From contig NZ_WJBG01000218.1 of the NCBI RefSeq assembly GCF_009709555.1, positions 1 through 64,000 of the forward strand: a stretch of 64,000 nucleotides of DNA, in the 5' to 3' direction. This DNA is from Streptomyces blattellae (GTDB taxonomy: Bacteria > Actinomycetota > Actinomycetes > Streptomycetales > Streptomycetaceae). The notes below the pieces were generated by a model, which saw only the letters and a program-made list of their open reading frames with translations, did not search any database and had not been told where the DNA came from. Position numbers and translations under genes: made by a program. Below, one piece after another: positions 52,051-60,915 of the stretch (positions within the stretch are counted from its first letter, which is position 1; every line of letters begins with the position of its first letter).

Positions 52051-52716
52051 ATGGCTGCGGCTCAGGGACAACTGTCGGACGGCGCTGGCGGAATGGACGA
52101 CGCGAAGGAGGACGCTGGGCATACCAACACGGCTCCCCCACCCTTCCGGGCCGCGGTCGACGCGCTGCGCACAGCACGGCTGCGGCCGCAGGTCGAGGTC
52201 GAGCCGACGCGCGCGCCCCAGCGCCTGGCCCCCTTCGCGCATGCGCTGGAAGCCACGGTCGTCGACGGCGAGCAGGATCTGGCCGACGGCCGCCTGGTGC
52301 TGCTGCACGACCCGGCCGGACACGACGCCTGGCGGGGCACCTTCCGGCTGGTGACGCTGGTGCGCGCGGAACTGGAGCCGGAGATGGCCGCCGACCCGCT
52401 GCTGCCGGAGGTGTGCTGGTCGTGGCTGACCGGTGCGCTGCAGGCGCGCGGACTGACGTACGACGAGCCGAGCGGCACCGTCACGCGCGCGAGCTCGCAC
52501 TACTTCGGCGGCCTTGCCGAGCGCCCGTCGGCCTCGCAGATCGAGATCCGCGCCTCCTGGACGCCGCGTGAGGGCCTGGGCGGCGTCCCGGACACGGCGG
52601 CGCATCTGGCGTCCTGGTGCGATCTGCTCGCCCAGGTCGCGGGCCTGCCGCCGGCCGGTCCGGGCGACGCGTCGGTGGTGACGCTGCCGCAGCGACGGGG
52701 GCCGCAGTCACGCTGA
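52051..52716 (+). CDS. DUF3000 protein
   Basis: The 221-residue protein is a member of the actinobacterial DUF3000 family, with FRAAVDALRTARLRPQVEVE near the start and EIRASWTPREGLGGVPDTAA later. It is soluble and its role is unknown. The ATG at 52051 lacks a ribosome site but follows a TAATCT box by seven bases, which argues for a leaderless transcript; a later ATG at MDDAKEDAGH is the alternative. It lies between hemE and whiI, an order conserved in Streptomyces. Confidence 0.85.
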   Translation: MAAAQGQLSDGAGGMDDAKEDAGHTNTAPPPFRAAVDALRTARLRPQVEVEPTRAPQRLAPFAHALEATVVDGEQDLADGRLVLLHDPAGHDAWRGTFRLVTLVRAELEPEMAADPLLPEVCWSWLTGALQARGLTYDEPSGTVTRASSHYFGGLAERPSASQIEIRASWTPREGLGGVPDTAAHLASWCDLLAQVAGLPPAGPGDASVVTLPQRRGPQSR

Positions 52717-52870
52717 CGGCCACCCCAACGACCGAGGCGCCTCTCTCGTTTTGTCGATACGACCACTTTCAGTCATCAACGGGCCCTCGAACGAACCGAT
52801 TCGTTCATCGAGCGATCGACAGTCTGTCCGAATTGCCCTGATTGTTACTCACTAGATCGTGATCTTTCTC

Positions 52871-52898
52871 TAAAGAAACAGAGGTTTAGTGCCGAAGA
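52871..52898 (+). promoter_or_regulatory. Sigma-WhiG (FliA-like) promoter of whiI
   Basis: TAAA at 52871-52874, a 16-base spacer, then GCCGAAGA at 52891-52898 match the TAAA...GCCGATAA pattern of sigma-28-type promoters recognised by WhiG. whiI is a known WhiG target in Streptomyces. The box lies about 40 bases before the start codon. Confidence 0.75.
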
Positions 52899-52939
52899 CG
52901 ACTGTGACCTAGAAGTCGTCCCCGCACCCAGGAGGCCTG

Positions 52940-53602
52940 GTGTCCGTTCTCCTCGAGCAGCCCGCAAGCCTGGTCGCCTACCGCCCGAACAAGCCGACCG
53001 CCATGGTGGTCGTGGCCGATCCCCGCGTCCGCTCCACCGTCACCCGCCACTTGTGGGCGCTCGGTGTGCGCGACGTCATCGAGGCCTCGTCCATCGCGGA
53101 GGCTCGTCCCCGCATCGGCAACCCCCGTGACATCTGCGTCGCCGACGTCCACCTGCCCGACGGCTCGGGCCTCACCCTCCTGTCGGAGACCCGCGCCGCG
53201 GGCTGGCCCAACGGCCTCGCCCTCTCCGCCGCCGACGACATCGGCGCCGTACGCAATGCCCTCGCCGGCGGCGTCAAGGGCTACGTCGTCACCGGCACCC
53301 GTACGACGGTCGGGCTCCCCACCCGACCGGGCGCCGCCCCCATCGGCGCCGCCGCCGCCCGTATGCACCGCCGCCCCCCGGGTGCCCCGAGCCACCCGGG
53401 CGGCTACCGAGAGCTGTCCGGCCGTGAGGTCGAGGTGCTGCGGCTGGTGGCGGAGGGCCAGTCGAACAAGGCGATCGGCGTCTCGATGGGCCTGTCCGCC
53501 CTGACCGTCAAGAGCCACCTCGCCCGTATCGCCCGCAAGCTCGGCACGGGCGACCGCGCCGGCATGGTCGCGGTGGCCCTGCGCACCGGAATCATCCACT
53601 GA
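52940..53602 (+). CDS. whiI: Atypical response regulator WhiI, sporulation regulator
   Basis: WhiI is a NarL-type orphan regulator needed for aerial hyphae to septate into spores; it is known to form heterodimers with BldM. The 220-residue protein has a degenerate receiver: only one acidic residue in VVVADPR (D27), a retained D69 in CVADVHLPDG, and Thr at the usual Lys position (GYVVTGT). The LuxR-type helix-turn-helix is LSGREVEVLRLVAEGQSNKA to LTVKSHLARIARKLGTGDRA. The GTG has AGGAGG close upstream and a sigma-WhiG-like promoter. Identification rests on sequence memory and neighbourhood. Confidence 0.87.
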   Translation: MSVLLEQPASLVAYRPNKPTAMVVVADPRVRSTVTRHLWALGVRDVIEASSIAEARPRIGNPRDICVADVHLPDGSGLTLLSETRAAGWPNGLALSAADDIGAVRNALAGGVKGYVVTGTRTTVGLPTRPGAAPIGAAAARMHRRPPGAPSHPGGYRELSGREVEVLRLVAEGQSNKAIGVSMGLSALTVKSHLARIARKLGTGDRAGMVAVALRTGIIH

Positions 53603-53736
53603 ACCCGCATCGAGCTGTCATATTCACACTTGTGAACCCTTGCCCCTTAAACGGAACCGGTCGCCGGTCCCGCCCTACCAACCCCATGCGTCGTGAACCG
53701 GATCTTTCACCGACCTGACTGGTTTACGACCCTCAA

Positions 53737-53770
53737 GCGCCCGTCGACGGAACGTTCCGTCGACGGGCGC
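53737..53770. terminator. 34-bp perfect palindrome after whiI
   Basis: Positions 53737-53753 and 53754-53770 are exact inverse copies of each other with no spacer. As RNA this gives about a 15-bp stem capped by a few bases. It lies between whiI and the RNase D gene and probably ends whiI transcription. Confidence 0.65.
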
Positions 53771-53796
53771 TGTCCATACACAGATACCCTTGACAT

Positions 53797-55098
53797 GTGA
53801 CCGACGCCCAAGAGACCGCAGCAGACAGCTCACTGCGAACCACCGGAGGCGCCCCTCCGGACGACGGCGGATCTTCTGTTACGGGGGCGCCGAACCCTGA
53901 ACCGACCCCTTTGCTGGAGCCGCGTGACGGTATTCCGCCGGTCGTCGCCGACGACGCCGCGCTCGCCGAGGTGATCGCCGCCTTGGCGGCCGGCTCCGGC
54001 CCCGTCGCCGTGGACGCCGAGCGTGCCTCCGGCTACCGCTACGGACAGCGCGCCTACCTGGTCCAGCTGCGTCGCGAGGGCGCGGGCACCGCGCTGATCG
54101 ACCCGGTGGCCTGTCCCGACCTCTCCGGCCTCGGCGAGGCGCTGTCCGGCGTGGAGTGGGTGCTGCACGCCGCCACACAGGATCTGCCCTGCCTGAGGGA
54201 AATAGGCATGGTGCCGACGCGGCTGTTCGACACCGAGCTGGCCGGGCGGCTCGCCGGGTTCCCGCGGGTCGGGCTCGGCGCGATGGTCGAGGGCGTTCTC
54301 GGCTTCGTCCTGGAGAAGGGGCACTCGGCCGTCGACTGGTCCACCCGCCCGCTGCCCGAGCCGTGGCTGCGGTACGCCGCGCTCGATGTGGAGCTTCTCG
54401 TCGACCTGCGGGACGCGCTGGAAAAGGAGCTGGACCGGCAGGGCAAGCTGGAGTGGGCCCACCAGGAGTTCGCGGCGATCGCGGCGGCGCCGCCCGCCGA
54501 GCCGCGCAAGGACCCCTGGCGCCGTACGTCCGGGATGCACAAGGTGCGGCGGCGTCGGCAGCTGGGCGTCGTGCGCGAGCTGTGGCAGACACGGGACCTG
54601 ATCGCGCAGCGGCGGGATGTCTCGCCGGGCAAGGTGCTCAGTGACGCGGCCATCGTGGAGGCCGCGCTCGCGCTTCCGGCCAACGTGCACGCGCTGGCCG
54701 CTCTGAACGGGTTCGGGCACCGGATGGGGCGGCGGCAGCTGGAGCAGTGGCAGGCGGCGGTGGACCGGGCGAAGGCGCTGGCCGACGCGCAGTTGCCGCA
54801 GCCCGGTCAGCCCGTCACCGGGCCGCCGCCGCCACGCGCCTGGGCCGACAAGGATCCGGCCGCGGCTGCCCGGTTGTCCGCGGCTCGGGCCGGGGTTTCG
54901 GCGCTGGCCGAGGAACTGAACATGCCGCAGGAGAACCTGATCACGCCGGACACGGTGCGGAGGGTGTGCTGGGAACCGCCGGTTCCGGCTGACGCCGGGG
55001 CGGTGGGGGCGGCCCTGGCCGGGTTCGGGGCCCGGGCCTGGCAGGTTGAGCTGGTGACTCCCGTGCTGGTGGAGGCATTGTCGGCCAAGGCGCCGTAG
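53797..55098 (+). CDS. Ribonuclease D-like 3'-5' exonuclease with HRDC domain
   Basis: The 433-residue protein has a DEDD exonuclease domain with GPVAVDAERASGYRYG, HAATQDLPCLREIG, FDTELAGRLAGFPRVGL and the final YAALDVELLVDL. An HRDC domain follows near residue 245 (RRRQLGVVRELWQTRDLIAQRRDVSPGKVL, shortened). It probably trims structured RNA 3' ends. The GTG start follows a TACCCT box by six bases, suggesting a leaderless transcript. Confidence 0.92.
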   Translation: MTDAQETAADSSLRTTGGAPPDDGGSSVTGAPNPEPTPLLEPRDGIPPVVADDAALAEVIAALAAGSGPVAVDAERASGYRYGQRAYLVQLRREGAGTALIDPVACPDLSGLGEALSGVEWVLHAATQDLPCLREIGMVPTRLFDTELAGRLAGFPRVGLGAMVEGVLGFVLEKGHSAVDWSTRPLPEPWLRYAALDVELLVDLRDALEKELDRQGKLEWAHQEFAAIAAAPPAEPRKDPWRRTSGMHKVRRRRQLGVVRELWQTRDLIAQRRDVSPGKVLSDAAIVEAALALPANVHALAALNGFGHRMGRRQLEQWQAAVDRAKALADAQLPQPGQPVTGPPPPRAWADKDPAAAARLSAARAGVSALAEELNMPQENLITPDTVRRVCWEPPVPADAGAVGAALAGFGARAWQVELVTPVLVEALSAKAP

Positions 55099-55279
55099 GC
55101 GGTCGCCGCCCCGCGCCCTGGAGGGTCGCGCCCGCACCGCTGACTTCGATGTGACCTTCACCGCTCCCCCTGCCGGGGGTGTGCAGCTACGTTACCCACA
55201 AGTAGCATGGGTCTGAGCGCACGCTCAGCGCTTGCGTGACGCAGCAGTGCAGATCCCGCATCTCTGGAGGAGAGCCATC

Positions 55280-56530
55280 GTGCCTCGTACCGTCAGGGAC
55301 GTCGTCTTCGTCGACGGCGTCCGCACCCCGTTCGGCAAGGCGGGCCCGAAGGGCATCTACCACGAGACCCGTGCCGACGACCTCGTCGTGAAGGCGATCC
55401 GGGAGCTGCTGCGCCGCAACCCCGGTCTCGACCCGAAGAAGATCGACGAGGTCGCCATCGCCGCGACCACACAGATCGGTGACCAGGGCCTGACCATCGG
55501 CCGTACGGCGGGCATCCTCGCCGGTCTGCCACAGTCGGTGCCCGGCTACTCGATCGACCGCATGTGCGCCGGTGCGCTGACCGCGGTCACCACCACCGCG
55601 GGCTCCATCGCCTTCGGTGCGTACGACGTCGTCATCGCCGGTGGTGTCGAGCACATGGGACGGCACCCCATGGGCGAGGGCGTGGACCCGAACCCGCGGT
55701 TCGTCAGCGAGAAGCTGGTCGACGAGTCCGCCCTGTTCATGGGCATGACCGCCGAGAACCTGCACGACCGCTACCCGGCCATCACCAAGCAGCGCGCCGA
55801 CGAATACGCCGTGCGCTCGCAGGAGAAGGCCGCGAAGGCGTACGCCAACGGCAAGATCCAGGCCGACCTGGTCCCGATCTCGGTGCGCCGGACCGCTGCA
55901 GTCGACGGCGGCTCCGCCGCGGGCTCGGCCGGGGAGACCGGCTGGGGTCTGGTGACGGCCGATGAGCCGATGCGTCCCGGCACCACCCTGGACAGCCTCT
56001 CCGGGCTGAAGACGCCGTTCCGTGTGCACGGACGGGTCACCGCGGGTAACGCGGCCGGTCTGAACGACGGCGCCACCGCGTCGGTCATCGCGAGCGAGGA
56101 CTTCGCCCGCGAGCACGATCTGCCGGTCAGAATGCGCCTAGTTTCGTATGCGTTTGCGGGCGTCGAGCCGGAGGTCATGGGCTACGGCCCGATCCCGGCG
56201 ACCGAGAAGGCCCTCGCGAAGGCCGGTCTGTCGATCGAGGACATCAACCTCTTCGAGATCAATGAGGCCTTCGCCGTACAGGTCCTGGCCTTCCTGGAGC
56301 ACTACGGCATCGCGGACGACGACGCGCGCGTCAACCAGTACGGCGGCGCCATCGCCTACGGCCACCCGCTGGCCTCCTCCGGCGTCCGGCTGATGACGCA
56401 GCTGGCCCGCCAGTTCGAGGAGCAGCCGGAGGTCCACTACGGCCTCACCACCATGTGCGTCGGCTTCGGCATGGGCGCCACGGTGATCTGGGAGAACCCG
56501 CACCACAAGGACGCCGGAGGCAACAAGTGA
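55280..56530 (+). CDS. Thiolase (acetyl-CoA acyltransferase, FadA-like)
   Basis: This 416-residue enzyme cleaves 3-ketoacyl-CoA in the last step of fatty-acid beta-oxidation. The acyl-accepting C96 lies in DRMCAGAL, the NEAFAV motif, H in YGHPLASSG and the second cysteine in TTMCVGFGMG are all present. The GTG start has GGAGGAGA upstream. Its stop overlaps the FadB-like gene start as GTGA, so both subunits of the complex are made together. Confidence 0.94.
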   Translation: MPRTVRDVVFVDGVRTPFGKAGPKGIYHETRADDLVVKAIRELLRRNPGLDPKKIDEVAIAATTQIGDQGLTIGRTAGILAGLPQSVPGYSIDRMCAGALTAVTTTAGSIAFGAYDVVIAGGVEHMGRHPMGEGVDPNPRFVSEKLVDESALFMGMTAENLHDRYPAITKQRADEYAVRSQEKAAKAYANGKIQADLVPISVRRTAAVDGGSAAGSAGETGWGLVTADEPMRPGTTLDSLSGLKTPFRVHGRVTAGNAAGLNDGATASVIASEDFAREHDLPVRMRLVSYAFAGVEPEVMGYGPIPATEKALAKAGLSIEDINLFEINEAFAVQVLAFLEHYGIADDDARVNQYGGAIAYGHPLASSGVRLMTQLARQFEEQPEVHYGLTTMCVGFGMGATVIWENPHHKDAGGNK

Positions 56531-58656
56531 GCACCACCGCTGAGCTCCTGAAGGGCGCGGCCGAGCTGTTCCCGGACGAGGTCGTCACCCAGGCGCACGT
56601 ACGCCACCTCGACCTGCCGTACGGGGCCGGCCGTTTCGCGCTGATCACGCTCGACAACGGTTTCGACCACACCAAGCCGACCACCTTCGGCCCGGCCTCG
56701 CTGGCGAACCTCGACGCCGCCCTCGACCAGGTCGAGGCGGAGGCCGCGGCCGGTGACATCGTCGGAGCCGGTGTCACCGGCAAGCCGTTCATCTTCGCGG
56801 TCGGCGCCGACCTCAAGGGCGTCGAGCTGCTGAAGGAGCACAAGGACGCGCTGGCCATCGGCAAGGGCGGCCACGAGGTCTTGGGGCGCCTCGCGTCCCT
56901 CGCCGTGCCGACGTTCGCGTACTACAACGGCGCCGCGATGGGCGGTGGCGTCGAGGTCGGTCTGCACTGCACGTACCGCACTGTGTCCGCGGCCCTGCCC
57001 GCCTTCTCGCTCCCCGAGGTCTTCCTCGGTCTGGTCCCCGGCTGGGGCGGCTGCACCCTGCTGCCGAACCTGATCGGCGCCGACAAGGCCGTCTCGGTGA
57101 TCATCGAGAACTCGCTCAACCAGAACAAGCAGCTCAAGGGCGCGCAGGTCTACGAACTGGGCATCGCCGACGCGCTGTTCGAGGGCGCGGATTTCCTGGA
57201 GCAGTCCCTGCTGTGGACGGCGTCCGTCCTCAAGGGCGAGATCGTCGTCGACCGCCCGGTGATCGACCGCGGTGAGGCCTGGGACCAGGCCGTCGCCAAG
57301 GGCCGCTTCATCGCGGACGGCAAGGTGCACGGGGCCGCTCCGGCCGCCTACCGCGCCCTCGACATCATCGCCGCCGCCAAGAACGGCGACCTCCAGCAGG
57401 GTTACGACGCCGAGGACGCGGCGCTCGCCGACCTGATCATGGGTGGCGAACTGCGCGCCGGCATCTACGCGTTCAACCTGGTACAGAAGCGGGGCAAGCG
57501 CCCGGCCGGTGCGCCGGACAAGAAGCTGGCCCGCCCGGTCACCAAGGTGGGCGTGGTCGGCGCGGGCCTGATGGCCAGCCAGCTCGCCCTCCTCTTCCTG
57601 CGCCGCCTGGAGGTGCCGGTCGTGCTGACCGACATCGACCAGGAGCGGGTCGACAAGGGTGTGGGCTACGTCCACGCCGAGATCGAGAAGCTGCTCGGCA
57701 AGGGCCGTATCAACCAGGACAAGGCCAACCGTCTGAAGGCCCTGGTCACCGGTGTGCTGGACAAGGCCGAGGGCTTCGCGGACGCGGACTTCGTGATCGA
57801 GGCCGTGTTCGAGGAGATCGGCGTCAAGCAGCAGGTGTTCGCGGAGGTCGAGGCGGTGGCCCCGGCGCACGCGATCCTCGCCACCAACACCTCCTCCCTC
57901 TCCGTCTCGGAGATGGCGTCGAAGCTGAAGAACCCCGAGCGGGTCGTCGGTTTCCACTTCTTCAACCCGGTCGCGATCCTCCCGCTGCTGGAGATCGTCC
58001 GCGGTGAGCAGACGGACGACGCCTCGCTGGCGACCGCGTTCGCCGTCGCCAAGAAGCTGAAGAAGACCGCGGTTCTGGTCAAGGACGCCCCGGCGTTCGT
58101 CGTGAACCGCATCCTCACCCGCTTCATGGGCGAGATCCAGAACGTCATCGACGAGGGCACCCCGGTCGAGGTCGCGGAGAAGGCGGTGGAGCCCCTGGGC
58201 CTGCCGATGTCTCCTCTCGTCCTCCTGGAGCTGGTCGGTCCCGCGATCGGCCTGCATGTCTCACAGACCCTCAACCGGGCTTTTCCGGACCGCTTCACGG
58301 TCTCCCCCAACCTCGCGGCCGTCGTCAAGGCGGGCAAGCGCGGCTTCTACATGTACGACAGCGGTAAGCCGGAGCTCGACCCCGAGGTCGCCGCGCTGCT
58401 GAAGCAGGGCGATGTCGTCCTGACCGAGGAGCAGGTACGGGCGCGCGTCCTGGACGCGGTGGCGCAGGAGATCGGGCTCATGCTCGACGAGGGTGTCGTC
58501 GCCGAGGCCCAGGACATCGACCTCTGCCTGATCACCGGCGCCGGCTGGCCCTTCCACCTGGGCGGCATCACGCCGTACCTGGACCGTGAGGGCGTGTCGG
58601 AGCGGGTGAACGGGAAGCGGTTCCTGGAAGCGGGCGTGGCCAGCGTCCCCGTATGA
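56527..58656 (+). CDS. Bifunctional enoyl-CoA hydratase/3-hydroxyacyl-CoA dehydrogenase (FadB/FadJ-like)
   Basis: The 709-residue protein joins a crotonase-type hydratase domain (FIFAVGADLKGVELL, YYNGAAMGGGVEVGLHC, EVFLGLVPGWGG) to an NAD-dependent dehydrogenase from about residue 338 (VGVVGAGLMASQLALLFLRR, NTSSLSVSEMA, VVGFHFFNPV). It carries out hydration and oxidation of fatty acyl-CoA in beta-oxidation and works with the upstream thiolase. The N-terminal 40 residues are longer than in short crotonases, as usual for this family. The GTG start overlaps the thiolase stop. Confidence 0.94.
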   Translation: MSTTAELLKGAAELFPDEVVTQAHVRHLDLPYGAGRFALITLDNGFDHTKPTTFGPASLANLDAALDQVEAEAAAGDIVGAGVTGKPFIFAVGADLKGVELLKEHKDALAIGKGGHEVLGRLASLAVPTFAYYNGAAMGGGVEVGLHCTYRTVSAALPAFSLPEVFLGLVPGWGGCTLLPNLIGADKAVSVIIENSLNQNKQLKGAQVYELGIADALFEGADFLEQSLLWTASVLKGEIVVDRPVIDRGEAWDQAVAKGRFIADGKVHGAAPAAYRALDIIAAAKNGDLQQGYDAEDAALADLIMGGELRAGIYAFNLVQKRGKRPAGAPDKKLARPVTKVGVVGAGLMASQLALLFLRRLEVPVVLTDIDQERVDKGVGYVHAEIEKLLGKGRINQDKANRLKALVTGVLDKAEGFADADFVIEAVFEEIGVKQQVFAEVEAVAPAHAILATNTSSLSVSEMASKLKNPERVVGFHFFNPVAILPLLEIVRGEQTDDASLATAFAVAKKLKKTAVLVKDAPAFVVNRILTRFMGEIQNVIDEGTPVEVAEKAVEPLGLPMSPLVLLELVGPAIGLHVSQTLNRAFPDRFTVSPNLAAVVKAGKRGFYMYDSGKPELDPEVAALLKQGDVVLTEEQVRARVLDAVAQEIGLMLDEGVVAEAQDIDLCLITGAGWPFHLGGITPYLDREGVSERVNGKRFLEAGVASVPV

Positions 58657-58676
58657 CCGCAGCTGATGCAAGTCGG

Positions 58677-58706
58677 TGCCCCGCACGCCAACTGGTATGC
58701 GGGGCA
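58677..58706. terminator. Bidirectional terminator after the beta-oxidation operon
   Basis: TGCCCCGCA at 58677-58685 pairs with TGCGGGGCA at 58698-58706 around a 12-base loop, in the gap between two convergent genes. Confidence 0.65.
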
Positions 58707-58721
58707 GTGGCGTTGTCGTGG

Positions 58722-59738
58722 CTAGAGGTTTTCCTGCCAGGCCGCGAGGGCGAGGCCGGGTTCGTCCTTCTGCCGGGCGAGGCGCAGGACGCCGTCCGGG
58801 GTCATGCTGGCCGCCACGACGCGTCCCTCGGCGTCCTCCGCCAGGGCGACCCGGGTGCCCGCCGGGAGCTGCGGGCCGGATTCCGTCCACCACAGGCCCG
58901 CCGACTCCAGTTCGGTCGGGTAGGCGGCGAAGGCGACCCGGCCTGAGGCCGAGCGCTGCGCGAGCAGGGTGCAGTCGTGGCCGTCCAGGACGAAGCGGAG
59001 GGTGGCCACCGGGCCGGGGCCCGCGGCGGCGATGAGCGCGATCGGGTCGCCGCCCGGCCGCCACGCGTACAGCATGCCCTCCGGGTCCGCGAAGAACAGC
59101 GTCGTGTGCTCCTTGGAGGTCGGCAGCGCGCTCAGTGTGCCCGGCTCGACGCGCACCGGCAGCGGATCGGCCGCGACCGGGCGGGCGCCGGGTTCGTGCT
59201 GGTGCCAGCTCAGGATGGAGTCGGGGTTGGTGCCGTACACCTCGACGAGGCCCGACTCCCCGGCGACGGCGACGAGTTCCTCGTGCACCCTGGAACCCTT
59301 GAGGTCGTGCCAGCCGTTCCAGCCGCCGCGTTCCTTCTGGTTGATGGTGTGGACGCCCTTGCCGCGGTTGCGCACGAAGAGGTACACCCGTCCCTCGGCG
59401 TCGACGGCGACGGCGGGGGTGCCGGTCCGCTCGCCCTTCTTGTGGGGATGGCCGATCGGGACCCAGTCCAGCGGCGCGAGGAGGGGCCGGAAGTGTGCGG
59501 AGTGCACCAGGCCGGACTCGCCCGGCACGGTGGGCCGCCAGGCGACCAGATGGGCGTAGCCGTCGGCGCCCTGACCGACCGCGACCCCGGTCTGCACACT
59601 CTGCTCGCCGCCCACTCGGCGCGGGGCGTCCCACGGGCCGCGGGGGACGCGTTCCGCCCGGCACAGGACGGCGTCGTTCGACGGCCAGTAGACGCCGAGG
59701 CGGCCGTCTCGGCCGCGGATGAGCCAGTCGCCGTTCAC
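58722..59738 (-). CDS. Hypothetical beta-propeller-like protein (338 aa)
   Basis: I do not recognise a named family. The sequence shows repeated motifs in the style of a beta-propeller: TPAVAVDAEGRVYLFVRNRG, VEVYGTNPDSILSWHQHE and TTLFFADPEGMLYAWRPGG, each a strand pair around a D-x-G turn. There is no signal peptide. Such folds bind sugars or other proteins, but nothing here fixes a ligand. It converges on the FadB-like gene. Confidence 0.75.
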   Translation of the reverse strand: MNGDWLIRGRDGRLGVYWPSNDAVLCRAERVPRGPWDAPRRVGGEQSVQTGVAVGQGADGYAHLVAWRPTVPGESGLVHSAHFRPLLAPLDWVPIGHPHKKGERTGTPAVAVDAEGRVYLFVRNRGKGVHTINQKERGGWNGWHDLKGSRVHEELVAVAGESGLVEVYGTNPDSILSWHQHEPGARPVAADPLPVRVEPGTLSALPTSKEHTTLFFADPEGMLYAWRPGGDPIALIAAAGPGPVATLRFVLDGHDCTLLAQRSASGRVAFAAYPTELESAGLWWTESGPQLPAGTRVALAEDAEGRVVAASMTPDGVLRLARQKDEPGLALAAWQENL

Positions 59739-59846
59739 CGCCTCACTCTAATCGGGCGAGCCATGTACCCGGGATCGGCCCCGCGTCTCATGACGCCGAA
59801 ACAGGACAGGCTCAATCCCGGCACCGTTTTACAGAGGAGCGCTCCC

Positions 59847-59878
59847 GTGTACGAGGGATCACTTGTGTGTACGAGGGA
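59847..59878 (+). repeat. Direct repeat before the oxidoreductase gene
   Basis: GTGTACGAGGGA occurs at 59847-59858 and again at 59867-59878, a 20-bp period. It lies about 60 to 90 bases before the oxidoreductase start, where a regulator could bind. Confidence 0.6.
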
Positions 59879-59936
59879 GAACTCCCGTATGCGGGGAAGC
59901 TCTCCCGCACACCCGCGACACAGAAAGTTGACGCAG

Positions 59937-60827
59937 ATGACCGACCAGCTGACCGTGAGCGTCCTGGGCACCGGGATCATGGGCGCCGCGATGGCCCGCA
60001 ACCTCGCGAAGTCCGGGCACGCCGTGCGGGCCTGGAACCGCACCCGCGCCAAGGCGGAGCCCCTCGCCGCCGACGGTGCCCGCGTCGCCGACACGCCCGC
60101 CGACGCCGTCCAGGGCGCCGATGTCGTACTGACCATGCTGCACGACGGCCCCGCCGCGCTGGACGTCATGCGCGAGGCCGCGCCGGGCCTGCGTTCCGGG
60201 ACCGTCTGGGTGCAGTCCAGCACCACCGGACTCGACTCGATCGCCGATCTGGCCGCCTTCGCCCACCGACACGGCCTGGTGTTCTACGACGCACCCGTGC
60301 TGGGCACCCGGCAGCCCGCCGAGGCCGGGCAGCTCACCGTGCTCGCTGCCGGGCCGGAGCGGGGGCGGGAGACCGTGACGCCGGTGTTCGGCGCGGTCGG
60401 TGCGCGCACCGTGTGGACCGGGGAGGACGGGGCGGCGGGCAGCGCGACGCGGCTGAAGCTGGTGGCCAACAGCTGGGTGCTCGCCGCGACCGTCGCCGCC
60501 GGTGAGGTGCTGGCTCTGGCCAAGGCGCTGGAGGTGGATCCGCAGGGGTTCTTCGACCTCATCGCGGGCGGGCCGCTCGACATGGGGTATCTGCGGGCGA
60601 AGGCCGGGCTGGTGCTCAACGACCAGTTGACGCCCGCGCAGTTCGCGGTGACGACCGCGGTGAAGGACGCGCGGCTGATCGTCGAGGCCGGTGAGCGGCG
60701 GGGGGTGCGGCTGGATGTCGCCGCGGCCGGGGTGGAGCGGCTGGAACGGGCTGTAGTGCTGGGGCACGGCGACGAGGACATGGCAGCGGCGTACTTCGCG
60801 AGCTTCGACGAGAAGTCGGAGGACTGA
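59937..60827 (+). CDS. NAD(P)-dependent beta-hydroxyacid dehydrogenase-like oxidoreductase
   Basis: The 296-residue protein belongs to the 3-hydroxyisobutyrate/6-phosphogluconate dehydrogenase superfamily. It has the dinucleotide loop VLGTGIMGAAMARNLAKSGH, NRT at the cofactor-specificity position, VQSSTTG in place of the substrate loop, and a C-terminal helical domain with LKLVANSWVLAATVAAGE, where the catalytic Lys region is found. The substrate is unknown. The ATG at 59937 has only a weak AGAAAG site. Confidence 0.88.
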   Translation: MTDQLTVSVLGTGIMGAAMARNLAKSGHAVRAWNRTRAKAEPLAADGARVADTPADAVQGADVVLTMLHDGPAALDVMREAAPGLRSGTVWVQSSTTGLDSIADLAAFAHRHGLVFYDAPVLGTRQPAEAGQLTVLAAGPERGRETVTPVFGAVGARTVWTGEDGAAGSATRLKLVANSWVLAATVAAGEVLALAKALEVDPQGFFDLIAGGPLDMGYLRAKAGLVLNDQLTPAQFAVTTAVKDARLIVEAGERRGVRLDVAAAGVERLERAVVLGHGDEDMAAAYFASFDEKSED

Positions 60828-60829
60828 GC

Positions 60830-60904
60830 GGGGTTGGGGCTGGGCCGGGGGGGTGGGTCACGCGGGCCCCGGCACCGTGGTGGCTGGGTTGGGGTGGGGT
60901 GGGG
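60830..60904 (+). other. Two G-quadruplex-type G-tract clusters
   Basis: Runs of three to seven G occur at 60830-60857 (five runs) and 60886-60904 (four runs) on the plus strand, separated by one to two bases. They lie directly after the oxidoreductase stop and before an acyl-CoA ligase remnant. Confidence 0.7.
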
Positions 60905-60915
60905 CAGCGCGGCGG

